Shown piece by piece: positions 17,657 to 25,615 of a DNA stretch of 55,634 nt (within the stretch, counting starts at the first letter, position 1; each line of letters begins with the position of its first letter). Both the position numbers and the translations under genes were made by a program. The notes beneath the pieces were generated by a model, which worked only from the letters and a program-made list of their open reading frames with translations, was not told the origin of the DNA and made no database searches. Source of the DNA: a bacterium (GTDB lineage: Bacteria > Bacillota_I > Bacilli_A > Izemoplasmatales > UBA1188); assembly GCA_017541975.1 (NCBI GenBank), contig JAFXYB010000006.1, positions 1 through 55,634 on the forward strand, written 5' to 3'.

Positions 17657-18190
17657 ATGGAAACTAAAGACAATGAGGCAAAAGAAGTAAAGAATGCCGA
17701 AAAAGAACAAACTAAAACTGAAAAAGTAACTAAAGAAGGTTCAATGTCAAGAGTATGGGCTTTCATCAAAGAAGAACATAAATTTGAAAACTGGTTATTA
17801 TTCGCTCTTGCACTAATTCTTCTAGTATTATCTTTATACATCTTACTAGCTGGTATTGGTAATGCAATGGGTGATGATGCAACTGTAAATACATTCGCAG
17901 ACACATTCTTTGATATTTCACTCTCAGGTTGGGGAATCTTCAATAAGCCTTGGAAAGTTATACTTATCTCTTCAATAATCGTAGTAGTATCATTAGGCTC
18001 AATCGTTTATTGTATTTGGCCAGTATGTGTTCCAAGTTTCAAAGAATTAAAGTTCGTCACATGGACAGATAAAAAGACTTTATTTGCTAATAGCTTAACT
18101 GTTATTTCATTCATTGTTTTCTTAACTGTTTTATTCTATCTATTCAACTTAGCTCTTGCACCTTTATTAAATTTAATATTTGGAGCATAA
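17657..18190 (+). CDS. secE: Preprotein translocase subunit SecE, enlarged
   Basis: SecE clamps SecY in the Sec translocon. The conserved part is C-terminal: an amphipathic helix (SFKELKFVTWTDKKTLFAN) and the last membrane helix (residues ~146-172). The protein has 177 residues, against about 60 in most Firmicutes: a charged Lys/Glu-rich segment (1-30) and two additional membrane helices (about 45-70 and 100-124) precede the core, giving three helices in all, as in E. coli SecE. The place between rpmG and nusG confirms identity. A GGGAGA ribosome binding site lies 9 bases before the ATG. Confidence 0.87.
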   Translation: METKDNEAKEVKNAEKEQTKTEKVTKEGSMSRVWAFIKEEHKFENWLLFALALILLVLSLYILLAGIGNAMGDDATVNTFADTFFDISLSGWGIFNKPWKVILISSIIVVVSLGSIVYCIWPVCVPSFKELKFVTWTDKKTLFANSLTVISFIVFLTVLFYLFNLALAPLLNLIFGA

Positions 18191-18191
18191 T

Positions 18192-18743
18192 ATGGCAGAA
18201 ATTAAGGGCGAAAAACTTTGGTATATCGTCCAGACTTATTCTGGAAAGGAAAATGCCGTTAAAGATAATTTAATTCAACGTATCACATCAATGGATATGG
18301 AAGGACAAATCTTCCAAGTTATCGTTCCAGAACAAATCGTTCAAGAAAAGAAAGAAGATGGAACAATCAAAGAAAAAGTTGTTAAGATCTTCCCAGGTTA
18401 TGTATTCATTGAGATGATTGATAATGAACAATCTTGGTGGGTTGTTAGAAATACACCACAAGTTACAGGTTTCTTAGGATCTGCTGGTAAGAAGACAAGA
18501 CCAGTTCCAGTTCCAGCTTATGAAATGGAACCAATTCTAAAAGCTTGCGGTATTACTAAAGCTCCAGAAATTTCTTATCATGTTGGTGATATCGTTACAG
18601 TAATAAGAGGCAATTTCAAAGACCGTGTTGGTAAAGTAGAAGCAATCGATCTTGATAAAATGGAGACAACTATTTCTATTGAAATGTTCGGTCGTACAAT
18701 CTCTGCCCCTGTTGCTGCAGATGATGTCGAAGTCGTTAATTAA
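18192..18743 (+). CDS. nusG: Transcription termination/antitermination factor NusG
   Basis: This 183-residue factor binds RNA polymerase and couples it to Rho or the ribosome. The N-terminal NGN domain (LWYIVQTYSGKENAV, FPGYVFIEM, NTPQVTGFLG) and C-terminal KOW domain (GDIVTVIRGNFKDRVGKVE) are complete. The ATG at 18192 is preferred to the TTG at 18180 because GGAG lies just before it and MAEIKGEKLWY fits the family. It starts one base after the secE stop and is closed by a terminator. Confidence 0.96.
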   Translation: MAEIKGEKLWYIVQTYSGKENAVKDNLIQRITSMDMEGQIFQVIVPEQIVQEKKEDGTIKEKVVKIFPGYVFIEMIDNEQSWWVVRNTPQVTGFLGSAGKKTRPVPVPAYEMEPILKACGITKAPEISYHVGDIVTVIRGNFKDRVGKVEAIDLDKMETTISIEMFGRTISAPVAADDVEVVN

Positions 18744-18749
18744 TTAATT

Positions 18750-18772
18750 GGTAGCCTAGGCTACCTTTTATT
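18750..18772 (+). terminator. Terminator after nusG
   Basis: GGTAGCCTAGGCTACC is a perfect 16-base palindrome (6-bp stem plus CTAG loop) followed by TTTTATTATT. Confidence 0.75.
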
Positions 18773-18805
18773 ATTATTAATATATATAAGTATAAAGGAG
18801 GTCTA

Positions 18806-19474
18806 ATGATGGTTAAATGTGCAATATTTGATTTAGATGGTACACTCGTTGATTCAATGCCATACTGGGAAACTTCAGCAGTAAAACTTCTTGAAAAAGA
18901 AGGCATCAAAGCCGAAGAGAATCTATGCGATAAGTTCCTTTCAATGTCGCTTCCAGAATCAGCAGACTATCTTATAAAAACCTATAGTTTAAATTATTCA
19001 AACGAAGAGATATGCCAGAAAATTGATGATATAATGCTTGAAAACTATATTAACTATGTTAATATAAAACCACATATCATTGACCTTTTAGAAAGTTTTT
19101 ATAATCTTGGAATCAAGATGGCAGTTGCCTCTTCAACAGATAGAGAATTAATAGTAGCTTGCCTTAAAAAATTATCACTAGATAAGTTCTTTTCATTCAT
19201 CACAACTTCAACAGAAATCGGCAAATCTAAACAGCATCCCGATATCTATATTAAGTGCGCAAATCACTTTAACGTACCATATAATGAAACAATGATTTTT
19301 GAAGATCTTCCATACGGAATTATCGCCACAAAATCACTAGGATTTATCACTGTCGGTTTATACGATAAAACAAGCGAAAAACATCAAAAAACACTAGAAA
19401 AATATTCAAAATATTATTTCAAAAATATCGATGATTCATTCGTAAAAAAGATGATTGAAATTGCGGGTAAGTAA
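18806..19474 (+). CDS. HAD-family phosphatase (beta-phosphoglucomutase-like)
   Basis: This 222-residue HAD subfamily IA hydrolase has all four motifs: DLDGTLVDS with the nucleophilic Asp, the SST triad near residue 110, K at GKSKQHPD, and the acidic FEDLPYGI. The helical cap sits between motifs 1 and 2. The substrate, a phosphosugar or nucleotide, cannot be read. A strong AAGGAGG precedes two adjacent ATGs (18806 and 18809). In most Bacilli nusG is followed directly by rplK, so this gene is an insertion in the usual order. Confidence 0.86.
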   Translation: MMVKCAIFDLDGTLVDSMPYWETSAVKLLEKEGIKAEENLCDKFLSMSLPESADYLIKTYSLNYSNEEICQKIDDIMLENYINYVNIKPHIIDLLESFYNLGIKMAVASSTDRELIVACLKKLSLDKFFSFITTSTEIGKSKQHPDIYIKCANHFNVPYNETMIFEDLPYGIIATKSLGFITVGLYDKTSEKHQKTLEKYSKYYFKNIDDSFVKKMIEIAGK

Positions 19475-19495
19475 AACAACACTTGCCCGTGTTTC
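19464..19495 (+). terminator. Terminator overlapping the end of the HAD gene
   Basis: A 9-bp stem CGGGTAAGT / ACTTGCCCG (one G-T pair) includes the TAA stop; loop AAAACAAC; the T run after it is short, so strength is uncertain. Confidence 0.5.
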
Positions 19496-19533
19496 ATTAA
19501 TTAAATATTTTTGTTTTTCGCTGAAATTAATTA

Positions 19534-19562
19534 TTGACATTAATAATTGATTATTATATAAT
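19534..19562 (+). promoter_or_regulatory. Consensus promoter of rplK-rplA
   Basis: TTGACA, a 17-base spacer and TATAAT match the consensus at every position. The start of transcription should be near 19569. Confidence 0.92.
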
Positions 19563-19570
19563 AAAAAACG

Positions 19571-19640
19571 CGTGTGAGTTGTTCGCACGTGTGGGAGAGC
19601 GCAAAATGTGCTCATTAGACCACAACATGATCAAGGAGGA
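19571..19640 (+). promoter_or_regulatory. Structured rplK leader with L1-operator-like hairpin
   Basis: A first hairpin, CGTGTGA with TTCGCACG, is followed by GTGGGAG (from 19591), an inner stem GAGC/GCTC and ATTAGACCAC (to 19623). The GTGGGAG ... CCAC arrangement resembles the L1 site of 23S rRNA (helix 76 region), the basis of L1 autoregulation in other bacteria. The binding is inferred. Confidence 0.6.
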
Positions 19641-19646
19641 AACATC

Positions 19647-20072
19647 ATGGCAAAACAAGTTAAAACAGTTGTTAAATTGCAAATCCCTGGTGGAAAAGCC
19701 ACTCCAGCTCCACCTATCGGACCAGCACTAGGACAAGCAGGTGTTAATTTACAGCAATTCGTAACTCAGTTTAACGACCGAACTAAGGATATGGTTGGCT
19801 CAATTGTGCCTGTAATCATCAGCGTTTATGATGACAGAAGTTTCACTTTCATCACTAAGACTCCACCAGCATCTGATCTTTTAAGACAAGCTGCAGGAAT
19901 CAAGAAAGGTTCAGGAAAACCTAACAAAGAAAAAGCTGGAACTATCACTAAAGAACAGCTCAAGGCAATCGCTGAAAAGAAGATGCCAGATTTAAACGCA
20001 AATGATATCGAAGCTGCAATGAAGATCATCGCGGGCTCAGCTCGTCAGATGGGCATTGAAATTGTAGAATAG
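19647..20072 (+). CDS. rplK: Ribosomal protein L11
   Basis: This 141-residue L11 forms the base of the GTPase stalk. Typical features are the N-terminal [20 protein letters not shown] and the RNA-binding C-terminal domain ending [15 protein letters not shown]. The ATG at 19647 follows AAGGAGG; a GTG at 19608 would translate part of the leader hairpin. It is the first gene after the strongest promoter in the window. Confidence 0.97.
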   Translation: MAKQVKTVVKLQIPGGKATPAPPIGPALGQAGVNLQQFVTQFNDRTKDMVGSIVPVIISVYDDRSFTFITKTPPASDLLRQAAGIKKGSGKPNKEKAGTITKEQLKAIAEKKMPDLNANDIEAAMKIIAGSARQMGIEIVE

Positions 20073-20085
20073 TCATTTGACAATT

Positions 20086-20115
20086 GTGTGGAAGGATATT
20101 CCGCTATTACCACAA
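20086..20115 (+). promoter_or_regulatory. Second L1-operator-like hairpin, before rplA
   Basis: GTGTGGAAGGA-TAT-TCC-GCTATTACCAC repeats the layout of the rplK leader element: outer GTGG/CCAC, a short inner stem and an A/T-rich 3' internal loop (ATTA). It ends directly at the AAGGAGG of rplA. Confidence 0.5.
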
Positions 20116-20131
20116 GGAGGAAACAACATTT

Positions 20132-20809
20132 ATGAAAAAAGGTAAAAAGTATATTGAAGCCGCTAAGCAAGTAGACTCTACTAAGCAATATACAGTTGAA
20201 GAAGCTGTAGCATTACTTAAGAAAGTTCACTTCGAAAAGTTTGATGCTTCAGTAGAAATTGCTTTCCGTCTCAATCTTGACCCACGTAAAGCTGAACAGA
20301 ACCTAAGAGGTGCATTCGTGCTCCCTAACGGAACTGGTAAAACTAAGAAAGTCTTAGTATTCGCTAAAGGTGAAAAAGCTGCAGAAGCTCAAGCTGCTGG
20401 TGCTGACTACGTTGGCGAAGCTGATTACGTTCAAAAGATTATGGGTGGATGGTTCGATTTCGACACAGTAGTTGCTACACCTGATATGATGGCAGTTATT
20501 GGTAAACTCGGTAGAGTTTTAGGACCTAAAGGTTTAATGCCAAACCCAAAGACTGGAACAGTAACAAACGACTTGACTAAAGCCCTTGCTGATATCAAAG
20601 CCGGTAAAGTAGAATACAGAGTTGATAAAGTAGGTAACATCCAACTCGGTATCGGAAAAGTTTCATTTGATAATCAAAAACTCGTTGAAAACATCAACGC
20701 AACAGTAGAATTATTCAAAAAACTTAAACCAGCAACAGTAAAAGGAACTTTCATCAAGAACATTACTATTTCTTCAACAATGGGCCCTGGAATCAAGATC
20801 CAGTACTAA
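20132..20809 (+). CDS. rplA: Ribosomal protein L1
   Basis: This 225-residue protein of the mobile L1 stalk is also the likely repressor of its own operon. It shows [13 protein letters not shown] at the start, the [14 protein letters not shown] segment and the signature [19 protein letters not shown]. The ATG at 20132 is 11 bases after AAGGAGG, longer than usual. Sixty bases separate it from rplK and hold a hairpin like the leader element. The L10 leader follows. Confidence 0.97.
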   Translation: MKKGKKYIEAAKQVDSTKQYTVEEAVALLKKVHFEKFDASVEIAFRLNLDPRKAEQNLRGAFVLPNGTGKTKKVLVFAKGEKAAEAQAAGADYVGEADYVQKIMGGWFDFDTVVATPDMMAVIGKLGRVLGPKGLMPNPKTGTVTNDLTKALADIKAGKVEYRVDKVGNIQLGIGKVSFDNQKLVENINATVELFKKLKPATVKGTFIKNITISSTMGPGIKIQY

Positions 20810-20814
20810 TTATT

Positions 20815-20945
20815 TGAAGAAAACCAAAAAAACGAATATATATCTAAGATAGCTGGTGTGCTAAGCACTTAATTTCCCGCTGAGATTTCAAGGATAATAC
20901 ATTTATTTTTCCTCTTTTCTCTCGGCGAAAAGAGGTTTTATTTAC
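20815..20945 (+). promoter_or_regulatory. L10 leader of rplJ-rplL
   Basis: The segment GCTGGTGTGCTAAGC ... CCCGCTGAGATTTCAAGGA resembles the L10 leader family, the binding site of L10(L12)4, which represses its own operon. It ends in a terminator-like hairpin (20911-20935) before the rplJ ribosome binding site. Confidence 0.7.
20911..20940 (+). terminator. Attenuator hairpin in the L10 leader
   Basis: A perfect 9-bp stem CCTCTTTTC / GAAAAGAGG with loop TCTCGGC is followed by TTTTATTT. It lies inside the leader, so it would act as an attenuator between rplA and rplJ. Confidence 0.75.
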
Positions 20946-20961
20946 TTTAAAGGAGAAATTC

Positions 20962-21465
20962 ATGGCAAATCAAAAAATCGTTGCTTCTAAAGCAGATCAA
21001 GTTGAAAAGCTAGCTACCCAAATGAAAGAAAGTAAGTCATATTTCCTTTGTGAATATGCAGGACTTACAGTCGCTCAAATGGAAGAACTCAGAAAGACTC
21101 TTAGAAAAGATAATTGTTTCTTGAAGGTCGCAACAAACAATACTATCAAAAGAGCCGCAATCTCAAACGGTTTTGAACAACTAAACGATGTTGAAGGCCC
21201 ATCTTGCATTGTTATTTCTAACAATGAATCAGTAGACGGTCCAAAAGCCGTAGCTGCTTTCGCTAAGAAGAATAAGAAGCTTAAAATCAAGGACGGTGTT
21301 GTTGATGGACAATACTGCACTAAAGAAGAAATAATCGCTATTTCTCAATTACCATCAAAGACTGGATTACTTGCAATGCTCGCAGGTGGAATGTATCAAA
21401 CAATCCAGCAATTATGTTTAGGATTACATATGATTGCTAATCCTGAAGCTAAAACACAAGAATAA
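20962..21465 (+). CDS. rplJ: Ribosomal protein L10
   Basis: This 167-residue L10 anchors L7/L12 dimers to the ribosome. The N-terminal domain (CEYAGLTVAQMEELRKTLR) binds 23S rRNA and L11; the C-terminal helix (LLAMLAGGMYQTIQQLCLGL) binds L12. It follows the L10 leader with AAAGGAGA before the ATG. rplL starts 17 bases later. Confidence 0.96.
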   Translation: MANQKIVASKADQVEKLATQMKESKSYFLCEYAGLTVAQMEELRKTLRKDNCFLKVATNNTIKRAAISNGFEQLNDVEGPSCIVISNNESVDGPKAVAAFAKKNKKLKIKDGVVDGQYCTKEEIIAISQLPSKTGLLAMLAGGMYQTIQQLCLGLHMIANPEAKTQE

Positions 21466-21482
21466 TCTAAGGAGAATTTATC

Positions 21483-21860
21483 ATGGCAAAAATCACAAAA
21501 GAACAATTTATTGAATCATTAAAAGAAATGACTCTACTCGAAGTTAAAGAATGGGTAGATGCAATGAAAGAAGAATTCGGCGTTGATCCAACTGCTGTTG
21601 CTGTTGCAGGTCCAGCTCAAGCTGCTGCTCCAGCTGAAGAAGAAGGTCCAAAGAACGTATCTGTTATTTTAACAGGTGTTGGTGCTTCTAAAGTTGCTGT
21701 TATCAAAGTTGTTAGAGATTTACTCGGCGTTGGTCTAATTGAAGCTAAAGGTATCGTTGATGCTGCTCCTAAAGCTATTAAGGAAAACATCACTCCAGAA
21801 GAAGCTGAACCAATCAAGAAACAATTCGAAGACGCTGGCGCTACTGTTGAAATTAAATAG
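21483..21860 (+). CDS. rplL: Ribosomal protein L7/L12
   Basis: This 125-residue stalk protein recruits translation GTPases. It has the N-terminal dimer helix (LKEMTLLEVKEWVDAMKEEF), an Ala-rich hinge (VAGPAQAAAPAEEE) and the C-terminal factor-binding domain (KVAVIKVVRDLLGVGLIEAK). It ends this operon; rpoB, which normally follows, is absent. Confidence 0.97.
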   Translation: MAKITKEQFIESLKEMTLLEVKEWVDAMKEEFGVDPTAVAVAGPAQAAAPAEEEGPKNVSVILTGVGASKVAVIKVVRDLLGVGLIEAKGIVDAAPKAIKENITPEEAEPIKKQFEDAGATVEIK

Positions 21861-21891
21861 TTTTAATAGGCCAGTAAATAACTTTTAAATT

Positions 21892-21926
21892 GAAAAATGA
21901 GCTCATCACAGCTCATTTTTCTTTTA
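21892..21926 (+). terminator. Terminator after rplL
   Basis: A perfect 11-bp stem GAAAAATGAGC / GCTCATTTTTC with loop TCATCACA is followed by TTTTATTTATT. Confidence 0.88.
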
Positions 21927-21938
21927 TTTATTAGTAAA

Positions 21939-21951
21939 TATAATATATAAT
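21939..21951 (+). promoter_or_regulatory. Overlapping -10 boxes before the small exporter gene
   Basis: Two TATAAT hexamers (21939-21944 and 21946-21951) lie 15 and 8 bases before the ATG, so transcription would start at or within a few bases of the start codon. Confidence 0.42.
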
Positions 21952-21958
21952 AAGTAAT

Positions 21959-22597
21959 ATGATAGAGAAAATAGTTGAATTCCTAATTGCTCTTTTTAGT
22001 GGCAATTCTAAATTAATAACTTTCATAGCCTCGATGATTCCACTAATCGAACTCAAGGGTGCAATACCTGTTGGAGTAAGACTTGGAGAAAATCTTTTAT
22101 CATCGGCTCTTTTTGCCTATTTAGGTTCAACTATTGTATTTTTCTTTGTCTTTTTCCTTTTAATACCTATATTTAATCTATTAAAGAAAATAAAATTCTT
22201 TAAGAGACTTGTCGAAAAAATAGAAGGAGTTTTTGAAAGAAAGGCTGAGAAAATAGCTGAAAAGAAATCGTGCGATACAGAACAAGAAAAAAGAAGAATG
22301 TATAGATTAGCACTCTTCCTCTTTGTAGCCGTTCCATTCCCTGTGACTGGCGTTTGGACAGGTACTGCAGTTGCCGTATTTTTAAAGATGAAATTCAAGG
22401 ATTCTATCCTTCCAGTAGTCCTTGGAAACTTCATTGCTGGATCAATTATCACCCTCTTAACTTTCCTCTTTAAAGACTATGTAGATATTATAATATATGT
22501 ATTATTTGCCCTAGTATTAATTATGTTAACTATCTTTATTATTAAGGTAATTAAATCAAAACCAAGGGAAGAAATAGATGAAAATGAGCAGAGTTAG
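21959..22597 (+). CDS. Small multidrug-export-type membrane protein (COG2426 family)
   Basis: This 212-residue membrane protein resembles the family named putative small multi-drug export protein (Pfam PF06695). It opens with a helix and the motif IPLIELKGAIPVGVRLG, has four or five hydrophobic helices, a charged cytoplasmic loop (FERKAEKIAEKKSCDTEQEK) and the conserved PFPVTGVWTGTAVAVFL. The transported substrate is unknown; the family name is not proof of drug export. There is no Shine-Dalgarno, and the -10 boxes are so close that the mRNA is probably leaderless. It separates rplL from rpsJ, where rpoBC and the str operon usually lie. Confidence 0.78.
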   Translation: MIEKIVEFLIALFSGNSKLITFIASMIPLIELKGAIPVGVRLGENLLSSALFAYLGSTIVFFFVFFLLIPIFNLLKKIKFFKRLVEKIEGVFERKAEKIAEKKSCDTEQEKRRMYRLALFLFVAVPFPVTGVWTGTAVAVFLKMKFKDSILPVVLGNFIAGSIITLLTFLFKDYVDIIIYVLFALVLIMLTIFIIKVIKSKPREEIDENEQS

Positions 22598-22696
22598 CCT
22601 TTGCTTTTTTTATTTTTTTAGATGAACTTTTCACTATTTTGCGCAAAATTCAATATAAAACTATCTTGTAACAAATACACAATTTTTTAACCTTTA

Positions 22697-22721
22697 GGTT
22701 TATATACTGAGTATATAAACC
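22697..22721 (+). repeat. Perfect 11-bp inverted repeat upstream of the S10 promoter
   Basis: GGTTTATATAC-TGA-GTATATAAACC lies 24 bases before the -35 box of the S10 operon, within a 300-base gene-free stretch (22598-22897). The rest of that stretch is AT-rich up to here, then holds the promoter and a structured leader. No T run follows, so a protein-binding site is as likely as a terminator. Confidence 0.6.
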
Positions 22722-22745
22722 ATAAAAAATATCTAAAATTCCTAC

Positions 22746-22774
22746 TTGACTTTAATATTATATTGTAATATAAT
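22746..22774 (+). promoter_or_regulatory. Promoter of the S10-spc-alpha operon
   Basis: TTGACT, a 17-base spacer and TATAAT. Transcription should begin near 22781. No other strong promoter is evident until after rplQ. Confidence 0.9.
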
Positions 22775-22781
22775 ATATCTC

Positions 22782-22885
22782 GCGTGCGTAAGCATGCATA
22801 AATTATTGGGATGTTGCTGCTACACTAGATGGTGTTGTCATAGTGAGCAGGGAACTCTCAAATTACAAACTAAAAGATATTTAGA
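22782..22885 (+). promoter_or_regulatory. Structured leader of the S10 operon
   Basis: The ~117-base leader starts with a hairpin GCGTGC-GTAA-GCATGC (a GNRA-type loop) and has a second stem in which TGCT and CACTA pair with TAGTG and AGCA. Its place suggests ribosomal-protein autoregulation (L4 or another operon product), but I do not recognize a known leader family. Confidence 0.5.
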
Positions 22886-22897
22886 AAGGAGCAACAC

Positions 22898-23206
22898 ATG
22901 GTAGCAAGAAAAGACATTAGAATCAAGCTAAAATCCTATGACGCAAAGTTATTGGACCAATCTGCTAAACGTATCGTTGAAGCAGCAAAAAGAACTGGTG
23001 CGAAAGTATCAGGACCTATCCCACTACCTACTGACAAAGAAGTCTTCACAGTCTTAAGAAGTCCTCATGTCAATAAGGATTCAAGGGAACAATTCGAAAG
23101 AAGAACACACAAGAGATTAATCGACATTATCCATCCTACTCAAGCAACAATGGATGCATTAATGAGATTAGACCTCCCATCAGGTGTTGACATTCAACTT
23201 AAGTAG
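22898..23206 (+). CDS. rpsJ: Ribosomal protein S10
   Basis: This 102-residue small-subunit protein, also the transcription factor NusE, begins [18 protein letters not shown] and contains the family segment [19 protein letters not shown]. It is the first gene of the 29-gene operon, behind a good AAAGGAG site, and runs directly into rplC. Confidence 0.97.
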   Translation: MVARKDIRIKLKSYDAKLLDQSAKRIVEAAKRTGAKVSGPIPLPTDKEVFTVLRSPHVNKDSREQFERRTHKRLIDIIHPTQATMDALMRLDLPSGVDIQLK

Positions 23207-23215
23207 GTGACGAAT

Positions 23216-23848
23216 ATGAGAAATGCAATCCTTACAAGAAAAGTTGGAATGACACAAATTTTTGATCAAAACGGACTTTTAGTACCTGTAACTGTACTAG
23301 AAGCAAAAGGCGGAAACACAGTTCTCCAAATTAAGACTAAGGAAAACGATGGTTATTCTGCTTATCAATTAGGTTTCGAAGATAAGAAGGAATCTAATGC
23401 ATCTAAAGCTTTAATCGCTCACTGCAAGAAAGCTAATACAGCTCCAAAGAGATGTATCTCTGAAGTTAGATGCAAAGACATAACATTAAACGTTGGTGAT
23501 ACTGTTAACGTAGATATGTTCGAAGCTGGACAATACGTAGACGTAACAGGAACTGCAATTGGTAAAGGTTATGCTGGTCCAATCAAGTTAAACAACCAAC
23601 ATAGAGGACCTATGGGCCACGGTTCAAAATATCACAGAGGAATCGGTTCAATGGGTTCTATCGCTCCAAACAGAGTGTATAAAGGTAAAAGAATGCCTTC
23701 TCATATGGGCGCTTGGACTAGAACAGTTCAAAACTTAACAGTAATTGAAGTTATTGCTGATAAGAACTTAATCCTTGTAAAAGGAAATGTACCAGGACCA
23801 AAGAAGGGATTAGTATTCGTTAAAGCTTCTCTTAAGAAGAGTGCGTAG
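23216..23848 (+). CDS. rplC: Ribosomal protein L3
   Basis: This 210-residue early-assembly protein has the N-terminal LTRKVGMTQIFDQNG and the loop HRGPMGHGSKYHRGIGSMG that reaches the peptidyl-transferase centre. The ATG at 23216 is preferred to the GTG at 23207 because AGGTG, overlapping the rpsJ stop (TAGGTG), gives a normal spacing. Confidence 0.96.
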   Translation: MRNAILTRKVGMTQIFDQNGLLVPVTVLEAKGGNTVLQIKTKENDGYSAYQLGFEDKKESNASKALIAHCKKANTAPKRCISEVRCKDITLNVGDTVNVDMFEAGQYVDVTGTAIGKGYAGPIKLNNQHRGPMGHGSKYHRGIGSMGSIAPNRVYKGKRMPSHMGAWTRTVQNLTVIEVIADKNLILVKGNVPGPKKGLVFVKASLKKSA

Positions 23849-23859
23849 GAGAGTAAAAT

Positions 23860-24489
23860 ATGGCTAATATCGATGTATTAAATATGCAGGGTGAAGTTGT
23901 ATCATCACTCGAATTAAACGACAAAGTCTTCGGACAAGAATGGAACGATCAAATAATCTACGATGTAGTTAAGTCTCAAAGAGCAGCTATGAGAATCGGT
24001 TCAAGCCAAACTAAAAACCGTGCAGCTGTATCAGGCGGTGGAAGAAAGCCTTACAGACAAAAAGGTACAGGCCATGCTCGTCAAGGTACAATCAGAGCTC
24101 CACAATATAGAGGTGGCGGACACGTATTCGAACTTCATCCAAGAGATTATAGTTTCTCTGTAAACAAGAAAGTTAGAAGACAAGCTTTAAGAATTGCTTT
24201 ATCTGAAAAAGTAGCTACAAGCAAGTTCATCGTTCTTGATTCACTTCAAGTTGAAGATGTTAAAACTAAAACAATCGTTAAGATGTTTGACGATGTTAAA
24301 GCAGAAGGTAAAACACTCGTTCTCGTTAACGGCTTAGATGTTAAATTAGAACTTTCAGTAAGAAATATACCTTATGCAGCAATCTGTTTAGATAGTCACT
24401 CAAGTGTTTATGACATTTTAGATGCTGAAACACTAGTAGTAACAAAAGACGTAGTAAATTATTTCGAGGAGGCTTTATTAGATGAATAG
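23860..24489 (+). CDS. rplD: Ribosomal protein L4
   Basis: This 209-residue protein lines the exit tunnel with the basic loop GGGRKPYRQKGTGHARQGTIRAP in residues ~50-75. In other bacteria L4 also represses the S10 operon through its leader, and a structured leader is present here. The stop-SD fusion TAGGAG precedes it. Its last 8 bases overlap rplW. Confidence 0.96.
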   Translation: MANIDVLNMQGEVVSSLELNDKVFGQEWNDQIIYDVVKSQRAAMRIGSSQTKNRAAVSGGGRKPYRQKGTGHARQGTIRAPQYRGGGHVFELHPRDYSFSVNKKVRRQALRIALSEKVATSKFIVLDSLQVEDVKTKTIVKMFDDVKAEGKTLVLVNGLDVKLELSVRNIPYAAICLDSHSSVYDILDAETLVVTKDVVNYFEEALLDE

Positions 24490-24763
24490 TTATGATGTAG
24501 TAAAGAAGCCTATCATTACTGAAAAGAGTATGAAACTCGTTGAAAAGGGCCAATACACTTTTGAAGTAGCTAAAAACGCTAACAAGGCTGATGTTAAAAA
24601 GGCTATCGAAGAAATTTTCAAAGTTCATGTTGAATCTGTAAACATGATCAATTGTCTTCCAAAAGCGAAGAGAGTTGGTAAATATTCAGGATACTTACCA
24701 GCTGTACACAAAGCAGTTGTAAAACTAGCTAAAGGCGATAAGATTGAAATCTACGCTAAATAG
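24482..24763 (+). CDS. rplW: Ribosomal protein L23
   Basis: This 93-residue tunnel-exit protein, the docking site for trigger factor and SRP, has the N-terminal [17 protein letters not shown] and the loop [19 protein letters not shown]. The start overlaps the rplD end by 8 bases, with GAGGAGG inside rplD. Confidence 0.96.
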   Translation: MNSYDVVKKPIITEKSMKLVEKGQYTFEVAKNANKADVKKAIEEIFKVHVESVNMINCLPKAKRVGKYSGYLPAVHKAVVKLAKGDKIEIYAK

Positions 24764-24771
24764 GATTTATT

Positions 24772-25605
24772 ATGGGAATTAAGAAATTTAAACCTATCAC
24801 TAACGGAACAAGAAATATGAGCGCCCTTGACTACAAGGAAGTTACAACAAATGTTCCAGAAAAATCTTTAACAGAAGTATTAAAGAAAAATGGTGGTAGA
24901 AACAACCAAGGTAAAATCACTGTTCGTCATCAAGGTGGCGGTGAAAAACAAAAATATAGAATTATCGACTTCAAGAGAAACAAAGATGGTATTGAAGGTG
25001 TAGTTAAAACTATAGAATACGATCCATCAAGAACTGCATTTATCTCTCTCATCCAATATCCTGATGGAGAAAAGAGATATATCATTCGTCCAGAAGGCTT
25101 AAAAGTAGGCGATAAAGTAATCTCTGGCGAAAACGTAGATATCCAAACTGGTAACTGCCTCCCAGTAGGTAATATTCCAGTAGGTACATTCATTCATAAC
25201 CTTGAATTAATCCCTGGTCATGGCGCACAACTCGTTAGAAGTGCTGGATCAAGTGCACAAATTCTTGGTAAAGATAACGGCTTCGTAATCATCAGATTAT
25301 CAAGCGGTGAAGTAAGAAGATTTAAAGAAGCTTGCCGTGCAACAATAGGTGTTGTATGTAACGGTGAAAGAACACTTATCTATGTAGGTAAAGCTGGTAA
25401 ATCTAGACATTATGGTATTCGTCCAACTGTAAGAGGTTCAGTTATGAACCCAGTAGATCACCCTCATGGTGGTGGTGAAGGTACTCAACCAATTGGACAT
25501 AAAGCACCAATGACCCCTTGGGGTAAGAAAGCTCTTGGCGTTAAGACAAGAAGCAAGAAGAATCCTTCTAACAAGTTCATTGTAAGAAGAAGAAATGGTA
25601 AGTAG
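24772..25605 (+). CDS. rplB: Ribosomal protein L2
   Basis: This 277-residue protein of the subunit interface has the N-terminal [18 protein letters not shown] and the C-terminal signature [13 protein letters not shown] with the conserved His needed for peptidyl transfer. It lies 8 bases after rplW. Confidence 0.97.
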   Translation: MGIKKFKPITNGTRNMSALDYKEVTTNVPEKSLTEVLKKNGGRNNQGKITVRHQGGGEKQKYRIIDFKRNKDGIEGVVKTIEYDPSRTAFISLIQYPDGEKRYIIRPEGLKVGDKVISGENVDIQTGNCLPVGNIPVGTFIHNLELIPGHGAQLVRSAGSSAQILGKDNGFVIIRLSSGEVRRFKEACRATIGVVCNGERTLIYVGKAGKSRHYGIRPTVRGSVMNPVDHPHGGGEGTQPIGHKAPMTPWGKKALGVKTRSKKNPSNKFIVRRRNGK

Positions 25606-25615
25606 GAGATAGGAC

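Noticed and set aside
19534-19731. 65-codon + strand ORF beginning in the rplK promoter
   Set aside because: It starts inside the -35 box and runs out of frame into rplK.
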